64,000 bases of DNA from an uncultured Actinomycetes bacterium (GTDB taxonomy: Bacteria > Actinomycetota > Thermoleophilia > Miltoncostaeales > Miltoncostaeaceae): positions 1 through 64,000 of the forward strand of contig CAITWD010000036.1 in assembly GCA_903896045.1 (NCBI GenBank). The letters are read 5' to 3'. The position numbers and the translations under genes were made by a program. Under the pieces are notes generated by a model. The model was not told the origin of the DNA. It saw only the letters and a program-made list of their open reading frames with translations, and did not search any database. Every line of letters starts with the position of its first letter. The first letter of the stretch is position 1. This document shows positions 26,190-34,697 of the stretch, one piece after another.

Positions 26190-26974
26190 CGCGCCCGCGC
26201 TGCGCGCACCACCTCGGCGGTCTCAGCCGGGGCATCCCACATCAGAATATGACCGGAGTCGATGCCGACCTCGATCAATTGTGATCCGAGTTCCTCGCGC
26301 AATTGGGTCCTCAGTCCTTCTGGGACATACGGATCGCGCAGGGCCGTCACCAGCGTTGTCGGACCGCGCCATTCCCCAAGCGACACCGGAATACCGGTCA
26401 TCTCACTCCACGCGGTAATCGCCGCTTCGCGCCCATAATTCAAGCGATATCCACCATCCGGACCCGCGACAAGAAACTCATCCAGATCCTCATCGCACGC
26501 CCACATGCCCTCGGCAGGACGCACCGCTCGCCACGCGTCGCGCGCATCCTCGAATGAATCCCAGGTTGCCGCTCGCCCCTCTCCGCGTACATCTGTCGCT
26601 GCGGCGACGGCGCTGACCGACGGTGACACCCCCGATGCAGGATCGAGTAAGACCAGTGCAGCGACGCGATCTGGGGATGTGGCAGCAAGAGCGCACCCGA
26701 GGTATCCACCAAACGAATGACCAATCACCTCAACAGGTGACTGCACCCCGCACCCATCCAAGGTCGCAATGAGGTCGCTCACATGTGCCTCGGTGTTCCA
26801 CGGGGGTTCCCATCCTGATCGCCCATGGCCCCGCAGGTCGGGAGCAATCACACGGGCATCTGAGAGCGCCTCATCTGCGAGGCGGCGAAAACGCCCCCCA
26901 TGATTTCGTACCCCGTGAAGTGTCAACACCACGGGCCCATCGGGGGTTCCATACTCACGGACGTGGAGCTGCAT
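26159..26974 (-). CDS. Alpha/beta hydrolase
   Basis: 271 residues. The single alpha/beta-hydrolase domain has the oxyanion HG motif (LTLHGVRNHGG), DLRGHGRS, nucleophile elbow GHSFGG with Ser87 and a late His in DSGHILMW. It resembles generic esterase, lipase or C-C hydrolase members, and substrate is not indicated. Its 3' end overlaps the convergent deacetylase-type gene by 31 bp, and the 79-bp gap upstream separates it from the aminotransferase gene. Confidence 0.82.
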   Translation of the reverse strand: MQLHVREYGTPDGPVVLTLHGVRNHGGRFRRLADEALSDARVIAPDLRGHGRSGWEPPWNTEAHVSDLIATLDGCGVQSPVEVIGHSFGGYLGCALAATSPDRVAALVLLDPASGVSPSVSAVAAATDVRGEGRAATWDSFEDARDAWRAVRPAEGMWACDEDLDEFLVAGPDGGYRLNYGREAAITAWSEMTGIPVSLGEWRGPTTLVTALRDPYVPEGLRTQLREELGSQLIEVGIDSGHILMWDAPAETAEVVRAARARHMSARKLGQ

Positions 26975-27053
26975 GGGGCCAATTATGGACGATCAGGGCG
27001 CGTGAGGGCCGGATCATCGCCAATAGGCATGCATCACCCCGATACACGGCGCC

Positions 27054-28229
27054 TCAGAGGCGGGCGCGACCGACCGCATCCCCAATCCGCGCAACCGCTT
27101 CCCGCAGGCGATCGATCGGCTGGGTATAGGCGATACGAATGTGTTGCTCTGGCGCAGCAACCCCAAAATCCCGCCCGGGAGTCACTGCGACGCCGGTCTC
27201 CTCAAGCAACCAGCGTGCAAACGCAAAGCTGTCATCGGTGTGCTCGGAGACATCGCAATAGATGTAGAACGCGCCCTCTGGGCGTGCCCGCACCGCGAAT
27301 CCGATCTGCGGCAGCGCCTCAAGCAAGACATCACGACGTGCACCGAGCTCCTCCCGCCGCTCCTCGAGGATTGCAATCCCCTCGGGCGAAAGGGCAGCGA
27401 GCGCTCCGTATTGCGATGGCGTGGTGGGGCTGATGTAGATGTTCTGCGCGAGTTTTTCGATCTCACGTGCGGCGCCATCCGGGATGACCATCCATCCCAC
27501 GCGCCACCCTGTCATCTGGAAATACTTGGAAAAGCTATTGACCACCCAGACATCGTCGATCACGGAGAGGACGGTCTGGGGTGGATGGTCATAGACAAGT
27601 CCCTGATAAATCTCATCGGCAATCAGTGTGCCGCCGTTGGTACGACACACATCGGCAAGCGCCACCCACTCATCCTGGGTCATCGTCGTCCCGGTCGGAT
27701 TCGACGGCGATGCGGCAATGGCCACACGAGTTGCAGGGGTCCATGCCGCTCTCGCAAGGCGCGAAGTGAGCTGATAGCGATCCTCGGGTCCACTTGGCAC
27801 GAGAATCGGCTCGGCATCAAACAGGCGTACAAAATTGCGATTACAGGGATATCCGGGGTCGGAGATCAACGCGGCATCGCCGGGGTTGATGACCGCGGCG
27901 AGCGCGAGCAGCAACGCAGCGCTTGAGCCGGCCGTTACCGCAATACGCTCGGCGGGAATGTCGACGGCAAAGGTTGATGCGTACCACGAGGAGATCGCCT
28001 CACGCAGCTCCGGCATGCCCAATGCCGATGTGTAGAACATCGGATGTGCATCGATTGCCGCCTGCGCCGCACGTAGGACCGGTGCGGGCGTCAAAAAATC
28101 AGGCTCACCGACCTCCAGATGAATGACATCAACCCCTGTCGCTTCAAGCCTGCGCGCCGCATCAAGCACCTCCATCACCTCAAAGGGAGCGATATTGGCC
28201 AACCGATGGGCGCGCGCGGAGCCGGTCAT
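27054..28229 (-). CDS. Class I/II PLP-dependent aminotransferase
   Basis: 391 residues. The fold-type I landmarks are EVGEPDFLTP, TAGSSAALLLAL, SNPTGTTMTQ, ADEIYQGL, the PLP lysine Lys235 in NSFSKYFQMTGWRVGW, and an Arg in HIRIAYTQP near the end. It is in the aspartate/aromatic/alanine aminotransferase group. Partner acids cannot be assigned. Proximity to trpA is not an operon: a small divergent gene lies between them. Confidence 0.85.
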   Translation of the reverse strand: MTGSARAHRLANIAPFEVMEVLDAARRLEATGVDVIHLEVGEPDFLTPAPVLRAAQAAIDAHPMFYTSALGMPELREAISSWYASTFAVDIPAERIAVTAGSSAALLLALAAVINPGDAALISDPGYPCNRNFVRLFDAEPILVPSGPEDRYQLTSRLARAAWTPATRVAIAASPSNPTGTTMTQDEWVALADVCRTNGGTLIADEIYQGLVYDHPPQTVLSVIDDVWVVNSFSKYFQMTGWRVGWMVIPDGAAREIEKLAQNIYISPTTPSQYGALAALSPEGIAILEERREELGARRDVLLEALPQIGFAVRARPEGAFYIYCDVSEHTDDSFAFARWLLEETGVAVTPGRDFGVAAPEQHIRIAYTQPIDRLREAVARIGDAVGRARL

Positions 28230-28289
28230 ACCGCTCCAGATCTCAAGATCCGCGCAGGATCCGTCGACAGCACCGAGAAGTGTCCTCGT

Positions 28290-28457
28290 ATGAGATTACT
28301 CATCGTTCTTGCCGTACTTGCCGTCGCAATCGTTGGGGTGATTTCAACGGGTTTTGTGGACGCTGGGGTCTGTGTCAAGCACCTCGGATGTGCGCACGCA
28401 ACATCACATGGCTCATCTGTGGGTACCGTACAAAAGGTCACGCTGACCACCCCATAG
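28290..28457 (+). CDS. Small secreted or single-pass membrane protein
   Basis: 55 residues from the ATG at 28290. One hydrophobic helix (LLIVLAVLAVAIVGVIS, about 3-19) is followed by a short polar region with two cysteines (VCVKHLGCAH) and a Ser/Thr tail. It has no recognisable family. The gene is divergent from the aminotransferase and converges on trpA with a 15-bp gap. The hydrophobic start and clean stop suggest it is real, but the short length keeps this tentative. Confidence 0.4.
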   Translation: MRLLIVLAVLAVAIVGVISTGFVDAGVCVKHLGCAHATSHGSSVGTVQKVTLTTP

Positions 28458-28472
28458 GCGATATTTGACTCG

Positions 28473-29279
28473 CTACCCAGCGTCGGATCTGCCTGCCGCA
28501 AGTGCCGACGCAAGTTCGGCTCCGTAGGCCCCAATCGCCGCAATCGCCGCAGCATGGTCATCGGCCTGCTCAATGATGCGGATGAGATGACTGGCAATCA
28601 CCACGCCATCAGCAAATGCACCAATTGCAATTGCCTGCGTCGGCGTACGGATACCGAATCCCACGGCAAGCGGAGAGGAGATATTGGCGCGGGCGCGGGC
28701 CACAAATGCCCGCAGGGTGTCGTCGACGGCAACCTCGCCACCCGTAACGCCGGCGACGGAGACCAAATATGTGAATGCATCGGCCTGAGTACCGATTGCG
28801 GCAAGGCGCGCATCAGATGTCGTTGGGGCCGCAAGGGGAATCACCGCGACACCTGCAGCGCGCGCAGCCGCACGCAAGCTGTCACCCTCATCAAGGGGAA
28901 GGTCGGGGATAATCACCCCGGCAACACCGGCATCTGCTGCGTGCGCGAAAAAGCGCTCCGGACCGGCCGAAAGAATCAGCGTCACATAGGTCATCAAGAC
29001 GACGGGCGGTCCGCCGCGCAAGGAGGCTGCGATCTCAATCACATCAGATGGGCGCGTTCCTGCCTCCAAGGCCCGCTGACCAGCGGCCTGAATCGTCGGC
29101 CCATCGGCAAGCGGATCAGAAAAGGGAATGCCCAGCTCAATGATGTCGGCGTATGGCGCCAACGCGTGCGCGTAGTCGCGACTCGCAGCGACATTCGGGA
29201 ATCCGCCCATGACATAGGGGATCAGTGCCGCACGATTGGATGGGAATGCGGCCTGCAGCCGCGCGGCGCCGTCAGGCAT
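28473..29279 (-). CDS. trpA: Tryptophan synthase alpha subunit
   Basis: 268 residues from the ATG at 29279, which overlaps the trpB stop by 8 bp. The TIM barrel has catalytic Glu48 ([11 protein letters not shown]) and Asp59 (PLADGPTIQ), the [11 protein letters not shown] strand and VGFGIRTP. It splits indole-3-glycerol phosphate to indole plus glyceraldehyde 3-phosphate and feeds indole to TrpB. Last gene of trpF-trpB-trpA. Confidence 0.95.
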   Translation of the reverse strand: MPDGAARLQAAFPSNRAALIPYVMGGFPNVAASRDYAHALAPYADIIELGIPFSDPLADGPTIQAAGQRALEAGTRPSDVIEIAASLRGGPPVVLMTYVTLILSAGPERFFAHAADAGVAGVIIPDLPLDEGDSLRAAARAAGVAVIPLAAPTTSDARLAAIGTQADAFTYLVSVAGVTGGEVAVDDTLRAFVARARANISSPLAVGFGIRTPTQAIAIGAFADGVVIASHLIRIIEQADDHAAAIAAIGAYGAELASALAAGRSDAG

Positions 29280-30456
29280 TGATCCCCAATGCGGCGCCGG
29301 CCTGATCGACATCCTTGTCCCCGCGACCAGACAGACACACGACCACCGGACCGAGCGCATTGAGCTCTGCCGCCTGCCGACCGACAAGTGCGAGCGCGTG
29401 GGCGGTCTCAAGCGCGGGAATGATGCCCTCAGATTGGCTCAACGCGGTAAATGCCGCCAGGGCATCAAGATCGGTCACTGACTCATACCGCACACGGCCG
29501 ATATCACGCAGGTAGCTGTGCTCTGGGCCAACCCCCGGATAATCAAGGCCGGCGGAAATCGAATGTGCCTCGGCGACCTGACCTTCGGCGTCTTGCAAGA
29601 GATAACTCAATGAACCATGCAATACGCCGGGTTTTCCATGGCCAAGTGATGCCCCATGGCGACCGGTCTCCACACCATCACCTGCTGCCTCAACACCGAT
29701 GAGCTGTACATCAGGGTCACTCAAAAACCCGCGAAACATGCCAATTGCATTCGAGCCGCCACCGACACAGGCAACTGCACTCCCGGGTAAACGCCCTTCA
29801 ACCGCGAGCATTTGTGCACGGGTTTCGCGGCCAATCACCGATTGCAGATCGGCAACGATCTCGGGGTATGGCGCCGGACCCACAGCAGAACCAATCACAT
29901 AATGGGTTTCGGCGACATTTGTGACCCAGTCACGAATTGCCTCGGAGGTCGCATGCTTGAGGGTTCCGGTGCCTGAATCAACGGGGCGCACCTCTGCCCC
30001 GAGCATCTTCATCCGAATCACGTTGAGTCGTTGACGCTCCATGTCCGTACGCCCCATATAGACGCAACACGACATTCCAAACAACGCTGATGCCGTTGCG
30101 GTGGCAACCCCGTGCTGGCCCGCACCGGTCTCGGCGATGATGCGACGCTTTCCCATACGCTGGGCAAGCAGCACCTGGCCAAGGGCGTTATTGATCTTGT
30201 GGGCACCTGTATGACAGAGGTCTTCTCGTTTGAGATACAAGCGATCGATGCCGTAGCGAGCACCAAGTCGCTCCGCCAAATACAGCGGCGTGGGACGTCC
30301 GACGTAGGTATCGAGCAGCCCATTGAGTTCCCGCACAAAATCGGCGTCGCCGCGATAGCGCAGGTAGGCCTCACCGAGTTCATCAAGAGCGCTGATCACC
30401 GTCTCAGGGACATATCGCCCGCCGTAGGGGCCAAACCGCATCGCCAACTCAGGCAT
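29272..30456 (-). CDS. trpB: Tryptophan synthase beta subunit
   Basis: 394 residues. PLP lysine Lys87 in [15 protein letters not shown], glycine-rich phosphate loop [10 protein letters not shown] and the [12 protein letters not shown] opening are canonical. It condenses indole with serine to give tryptophan in the alpha2beta2 complex. Start overlaps the trpF stop by 8 bp and its stop overlaps the trpA start by 8 bp, so the three genes are translationally coupled. Confidence 0.96.
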   Translation of the reverse strand: MPELAMRFGPYGGRYVPETVISALDELGEAYLRYRGDADFVRELNGLLDTYVGRPTPLYLAERLGARYGIDRLYLKREDLCHTGAHKINNALGQVLLAQRMGKRRIIAETGAGQHGVATATASALFGMSCCVYMGRTDMERQRLNVIRMKMLGAEVRPVDSGTGTLKHATSEAIRDWVTNVAETHYVIGSAVGPAPYPEIVADLQSVIGRETRAQMLAVEGRLPGSAVACVGGGSNAIGMFRGFLSDPDVQLIGVEAAGDGVETGRHGASLGHGKPGVLHGSLSYLLQDAEGQVAEAHSISAGLDYPGVGPEHSYLRDIGRVRYESVTDLDALAAFTALSQSEGIIPALETAHALALVGRQAAELNALGPVVVCLSGRGDKDVDQAGAALGINA

Positions 30457-31063
30457 CCTGCACCGCCGCCATAAATGCTTTCACCTTTGCGTGATCCTTC
30501 AGGCCTGGGGATAACTCAACCCCGCTCGACACATCGACAAACTCGGGTCGCACACTCCGAATCGCTGCGTACACGTTATCCGGTCGGAGACCCCCCGCGA
30601 GCCCGAACGGGTACTCAGGACGATGTTGTGCAAGATCATCCCAGTCAAGACGGACCCCGGTCCCGCCGTGGACGCCCGGCACCGCCGCATCAAACAGGAC
30701 CAAATCAGGAATACCGCCAGGAGTCACATTGACCGATTCGGGCCCTCGATATTGCACCCCGCGGATAATCGGCAACCCTGTCACTCGTCGCGCCTCATCG
30801 ATGTCTGCTGCACCATGCAGTTGTAAATGGGTCAAGCCAATGTGCCCCGCAGCTCGGGCAAGTTCGGCGATCGGCGCATCGACGAATACGCCCACGCGCG
30901 CGACCCCGTCAGGAACCGCAGCGAGGACGTGCACCGCCTGCTCGATGGTGACGTATCGCGGACTCTCGAGTGCGAGCACAACACCGATTGCCCAGGCTCC
31001 GGCCGCGACGCACTCGACCGCATGCGCTGGGTCCGTGAGCCCGCAAATCTTGACCTTAGTCAT
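30449..31063 (-). CDS. trpF: Phosphoribosylanthranilate isomerase
   Basis: 204 residues from the ATG at 31063. [10 protein letters not shown] with catalytic Cys7, [20 protein letters not shown] and DVSSGVE at the C-terminus are the family's conserved blocks. It catalyses the Amadori rearrangement of phosphoribosylanthranilate in tryptophan synthesis. Its start overlaps the stop of the upstream sensor-kinase gene by 8 bp. trpE, trpG, trpD and trpC are not in the window. Confidence 0.93.
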   Translation of the reverse strand: MTKVKICGLTDPAHAVECVAAGAWAIGVVLALESPRYVTIEQAVHVLAAVPDGVARVGVFVDAPIAELARAAGHIGLTHLQLHGAADIDEARRVTGLPIIRGVQYRGPESVNVTPGGIPDLVLFDAAVPGVHGGTGVRLDWDDLAQHRPEYPFGLAGGLRPDNVYAAIRSVRPEFVDVSSGVELSPGLKDHAKVKAFMAAVQDA

Positions 31064-32195
31064 TGCCTTCGGTCTGCTCAAGAGGACTCCACCGGGGCAA
31101 ATGCACGCGGAGCACACAGCCCTCTCCTGGTGCGCTGATAATCGAAAACTCGCCGCCCAGAATCGCAGTGCGATCTCGCATGCCATGCAGTCCAAAGCGC
31201 GCGATTGAGGACCCCAATACTGGTTGAGTAAACGCAGTCGCATCGAAGCCGTTGCCGTTGTCGCGCACCAGCAAGGTCGTCCCCGCGTCATCCTCGCGAA
31301 GATCGACCTCAATCTCTGTCGCCTGCCCATGGCGATCAGCATTGGTCATTGATTCCTGCAAGATTCGATAGAAGGTAATGCGCTGTGTCACCGATACCCC
31401 ATCAACCGGGAAATCACCGGCGATGCGATAGTCGACAGCGGCGCCGGTACGCGTTTCATGGGCGGTGACCACATCTTGGAGGATGTCGCTCAAACGCCTG
31501 CCCTGAAAGCGCGCCGGTCGCAGGTAGCCGATCAGCTCGCGCATCTCGGTCAGCGCACCACCAAGGGTCTCGTAAATACGATCTAACGCCTCTTCAAGCC
31601 CCGAGGGAAGCACCACGCCTGATGCGACAACATCTGCGATTTGGGCTTGCAGTAACTGCACCTCAAGGAGGCCGACAGAGAGATGCTGGGTTGGGCCATC
31701 ATGGATATCAAGTCCGATGCGACCGATGAGTCGTTCGTCGGATTCAAGAATGCGGGCCATGGTCCGATCCAGATCAGACCGCACCTGACGGATCGCGCGT
31801 GCGTGCGCGATGCGTTCAACAGCGATGCGGGTTATGACGGATACGGATTTCTCATGCGCATTGCCGCGCACCACGTACACCACGCCGCCACCCGGCATCG
31901 CGATCACATGATCCGCCTCGGGGACCGCAGACCCGTTCTGGTCGGCGTGACGCGCCTCTCGGCGACGATCAACCCATGCATCAATGATACGAATGTCGTC
32001 ATCCGCCCCCACCGCCGCAACGCGCGCCACCTGTGGATCGTCGGTGATGAGAGCAATCGCATCCGCGCCAAAGTGGCGACCGATGATCGCGAGCATCTCG
32101 GTGACCGCGGCCTCGAGGGAGTCGGTCGACACGTCGACCGACATGATCGCCTCGAGGTATTCCACGTCTGTCGCGTACGAATCAGAATTGATCAT
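31056..32195 (-). CDS. Two-component sensor histidine kinase (NarL/DegS-type, HisKA_3), soluble
   Basis: 379 residues with no membrane helix, so probably cytosolic. Residues 1-135 look GAF-like. HisKA_3 has the phospho-acceptor His165 in GLDIHDGPTQHLS. The HATPase_c domain follows with N-box NADRHG (285-290) and G-box DNGNGF (312-317). It likely phosphorylates one or both response regulators encoded divergently at 32351 and 33377. The stop overlaps the trpF start by 8 bp, coupling a signal sensor to tryptophan genes. The signal is unknown. Confidence 0.88.
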   Translation of the reverse strand: MINSDSYATDVEYLEAIMSVDVSTDSLEAAVTEMLAIIGRHFGADAIALITDDPQVARVAAVGADDDIRIIDAWVDRRREARHADQNGSAVPEADHVIAMPGGGVVYVVRGNAHEKSVSVITRIAVERIAHARAIRQVRSDLDRTMARILESDERLIGRIGLDIHDGPTQHLSVGLLEVQLLQAQIADVVASGVVLPSGLEEALDRIYETLGGALTEMRELIGYLRPARFQGRRLSDILQDVVTAHETRTGAAVDYRIAGDFPVDGVSVTQRITFYRILQESMTNADRHGQATEIEVDLREDDAGTTLLVRDNGNGFDATAFTQPVLGSSIARFGLHGMRDRTAILGGEFSIISAPGEGCVLRVHLPRWSPLEQTEGND

Positions 32196-32318
32196 CTCCT
32201 CAATAGTACGACACCGTGTCCCATTCTCCGGCGCGCGTCGCTATACCCGAACGCGAAAGCCCAATCCCCCGACTAGCAGACACGGCGATATTGCTGGAAT
32301 AGATTGATCTCAATACAT

Positions 32319-32344
32319 CGCCGACTTCAACCCCCTCGTCGGCG
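32319..32344 (+). promoter_or_regulatory. Hairpin next to the ribosome-binding site of the REC-only gene
   Basis: CGCCGAC (32319-32325) pairs perfectly with GTCGGCG (32338-32344). The stem ends just before GAGAAAGG and the GTG start at 32351, so it could affect translation. Confidence 0.35.
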
Positions 32345-32350
32345 AGAAAG

Positions 32351-32812
32351 GTGCAGGGTTTCGTGCAAGCACAAATTCGCGTCATGTTGGTTGACGACAA
32401 TCCTCAATTCAGAACGGTGTTGCGGCGTTTCCTTGAACGGGATCCCGCGATTGTCGTCGTTGGAGAAGCGAGCGATGGCTCCGACATCGTGCAGAACGCG
32501 CTGGATGCCGATCCAGATGTTGTACTCATGGATTTGTCAATGCCTGGCGTTGATGGGCTCGAGGCAACACTCCAACTCAAAAATCAATTACCTGGAATAG
32601 AGGTTGTTTTGCTCTCAATGTCAACTGATAGCGATGCCATTGGTTCAGTGCTGGCCGGCGGCGCGTCCACCTTTTTGCCCAAACACACGCCGGCGGCCGA
32701 AATCGTTGCGGTGCTGAAGCAGCAAGCAGCTCTGAGTGGCGTTCATGGATTTAACGCTGTCTCGATGGGCGACTCTCCACAAGGACCGATGACCGCCCAT
32801 CTGGGGGCATAG
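32351..32812 (+). CDS. REC-only response regulator
   Basis: 153 residues from a GTG with GAGAAAGG upstream. A single receiver domain is present: acidic pocket Asp15-Asp16 (LVDDNPQF), phospho-acceptor Asp61 (VVLMDLSMPGVDG), Ser/Thr switch in LLSMSTDS and Lys111 in FLPKHTP. There is no DNA-binding domain. The 30-residue tail is Gly/Ser/Pro-rich. Such proteins act as phosphate shuttles or sinks, or bind partner proteins. It is divergent from the sensor kinase and upstream of a full NarL-type regulator. Confidence 0.85.
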   Translation: MQGFVQAQIRVMLVDDNPQFRTVLRRFLERDPAIVVVGEASDGSDIVQNALDADPDVVLMDLSMPGVDGLEATLQLKNQLPGIEVVLLSMSTDSDAIGSVLAGGASTFLPKHTPAAEIVAVLKQQAALSGVHGFNAVSMGDSPQGPMTAHLGA

Positions 32813-33376
32813 CGACCTCGATGCACTCGGGGAGTGTCCGGAACCGACGGACCCCCGAGCGACGATGGCAGCACCATAACAATGGCGAGCGCCGACGTCG
32901 GAACCTCGACCAACGTATAGGTCGACGCCGTACGCAAAGGGGAGCCAGGAGAACACCTGAGCCGCTTCCATATGCCTACTCCACTCAACACGACGTTGAC
33001 GTGAGGGCACGTGACCGCCACGTGCATATGGAAAGGACTCCACTTGACAGAGCAACTCACACCGAGGCCGGCGTCACCAACACGTCGCTGCAGTGAGATG
33101 CACCGCACCGTTCGCGCAAGGGTTGACGCGATTGGGGCAGTGGTGGCGGCACAGACTTCTTTACCGAAACCACATCGTTGGTTTGCCGCAAAGTGGCCGA
33201 CCTCAGCCAGAGTCTCGACCTACACGCCACCCACCAACGAGCGGCATCAGGACGGGATCCGTTGAGCATCCCCGATTTCAGAACTTCCGCGGTCACACAC
33301 CCTTTTGGTGGTCGCACGAAATCCCATTTTTTGTCAGCGCATTTTTCGTGCTGCCGCAAACATCAAGGACTGTGAC
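32813..33376 (+). other. 564-bp hairpin-rich gap without a credible protein gene
   Basis: Several perfect inverted repeats are visible. CTCGGGG...CCCCGAG with an inner GTCCG/CGGAC lies at 32826-32859. TCGACC/GGTCGA follows. A nested set comes next: TTCCATATGC (32966-32975) with GCATATGGAA (33024-33033), enclosing TCAAC/GTTGA (32985-32999) and GCACGTG/CACGTGC (33007-33025). An 8-bp direct repeat ACTCCACT occurs at 32978 and 33037. Reading frames here are basic, low in hydrophobic residues and lack recognisable domains. This may be a long structured leader of the next regulator gene or an independent RNA. Confidence 0.4.
32826..32859 (+). terminator. Hairpin 14 bp after the REC-only gene
   Basis: CTCGGGG (32826-32832) pairs with CCCCGAG (32853-32859), with an inner GTCCG/CGGAC stem and a 3-nt bulge. 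There is no U-run, so terminator function is only probable. Confidence 0.4.
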
Positions 33377-34066
33377 ATGGCGACCGATACCCTCAGCATG
33401 ACTACTCTCATGAACCCAGACACGACGCGAGTTGACCGTCGAAAAATGCGCGTTGCGATCGCCGACGATCACCGCCTGATGCTTGATGGCATTCGGCGCG
33501 CGCTGGAAACCGCCCCCGACATTACGGTCGTGGGTGAGGCAATGAGCGGCGAGGAACTCGTCAACTTGGTTCCGAAGTGCAAGCCGGACATCGTGATTCT
33601 GGACATGAGAATGCCCAAGGGTGACGGACTCTCCACACTGCAGGCGCTGCAAAAGGCATACCCGGATGTAAAAGTGATCATGCTCTCGATGTTCGATGAC
33701 CCAGAAAACATTGAGCGGGCGCTCGTAAATGGCGCTTCAGGATATGTCGTGAAGTCGATTAATCCGCTCGATCTTCCTTCGACGGTGCGCGGCGTCTACG
33801 AGGGCACTGTCCATCACGCACGCGGTGCAATCGGAGGCGTCATGGGATCTCCCACGACACAAACGAACCCCGGCGGACTGACCAATCGCGAACTGGCAAT
33901 TCTCAAATTGGTCGCCGAAGGCTTGGCCAACCTCGATATCGCAAGTCAGCTGTTTGTCACCGAGCAAACGGTGAAGTTCCACCTGTCAAATATTTACCGC
34001 AAACTTGGCGTTGCAAACCGCACTGAGGCAACGCGGTACGCATACAAGAATGGCTTGATCGATTAA
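33377..34066 (+). CDS. NarL/FixJ-family response regulator
   Basis: 229 residues from the ATG at 33377, with AAGGA 8 nt upstream. Receiver domain: Asp30-Asp31 pocket, phospho-acceptor Asp76 in VILDMRMPKGDG and Lys126 in YVVKSINP. A LuxR-type winged/HTH domain covers about 165-229 (GLTNRELAILKLVAEGLANLDIA and FVTEQTVKFHLSNIYRKLGVANRTEA). A DNA-binding transcription factor, the likely output of the divergent HisKA_3 kinase. Followed by a strong hairpin terminator. Confidence 0.92.
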   Translation: MATDTLSMTTLMNPDTTRVDRRKMRVAIADDHRLMLDGIRRALETAPDITVVGEAMSGEELVNLVPKCKPDIVILDMRMPKGDGLSTLQALQKAYPDVKVIMLSMFDDPENIERALVNGASGYVVKSINPLDLPSTVRGVYEGTVHHARGAIGGVMGSPTTQTNPGGLTNRELAILKLVAEGLANLDIASQLFVTEQTVKFHLSNIYRKLGVANRTEATRYAYKNGLID

Positions 34067-34073
34067 TTCTCAG

Positions 34074-34099
34074 TGTGGCGACCGGCAACGGTCGCCACA
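34074..34099 (+). terminator. Terminator-like hairpin after the NarL-type regulator
   Basis: TGTGGCGACC (34074-34083) pairs perfectly over 10 bp with GGTCGCCACA (34090-34099), with a 6-nt loop, 7 bp after the stop. No clear U-run follows. Confidence 0.6.
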
Positions 34100-34172
34100 T
34101 TGCAGGCATTCGTTCGCCTGCGCGCGCGACGGGTGACTACGCCCGAGTGCCTAAGTCCGTAGGATTGCGTCA

Positions 34173-34697
34173 ATGACGCGATCCCCAGATGACCGTTCCG
34201 GCCCGGACATCATGTGGGCACCTTGGCGGATGTCCTACATCACCGCTGAGCATGACCACGGCGACACGAGCTCAGCCTGTGTCTTTTGCGCGCTCCCCGC
34301 GCGCAACGACGATGCACACAGCTACATCTTGCATCGCGGCGCACGCTGTTTTGTGATCATGAATTTGTACCCATATAACAATGGGCATGTGATGGTCGTC
34401 CCCTACGCGCACCTCGATGCGCTCACCGCCCTCGACGCCGCGACCCTGGCTGAGATGATGCAGCTTGCCCAACGCAGCCAAGAGGTGCTGGCAAAGGTCA
34501 TGCAGCCCCAAGGGTTCAATGTCGGCATCAATCAAGGCAGTGCCGCAGGCGCAGGCATTGCCGATCACATGCACATGCACATTGTCCCCAGGTGGGCCGG
34601 TGACACCAATTTCATGCCTGTCCTTGGCGACGTCCGGGTGATGCCCCAACATCTCGATGAAACCTACGCCGCGCTCCATAAAGGATTCATCTCGTGA
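34173..34697 (+). CDS. HIT-family nucleotide hydrolase/phosphorylase
   Basis: 174 residues. The histidine triad is His132, His134 and His136 in DHMHMHIVPRW. Cys36-x2-Cys39 near the N-terminus (ACVFCAL) suits the zinc site common in this subgroup. The IMWAPWRMSYI opening resembles actinobacterial Ap4A phosphorylase-like HIT proteins. It probably cleaves or phosphorolyses dinucleoside polyphosphates or adenylated metabolites. Its TGA overlaps the GTG start of the next gene, so the two are coupled. Confidence 0.87.
   Translation: MTRSPDDRSGPDIMWAPWRMSYITAEHDHGDTSSACVFCALPARNDDAHSYILHRGARCFVIMNLYPYNNGHVMVVPYAHLDALTALDAATLAEMMQLAQRSQEVLAKVMQPQGFNVGINQGSAAGAGIADHMHMHIVPRWAGDTNFMPVLGDVRVMPQHLDETYAALHKGFIS

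Noticed and set aside
32743..33359. Minus- and plus-strand frames in the regulator gap
   Set aside because: They run through perfect hairpins, have no domain marks and conflict with one another. Conservation testing could overturn this.
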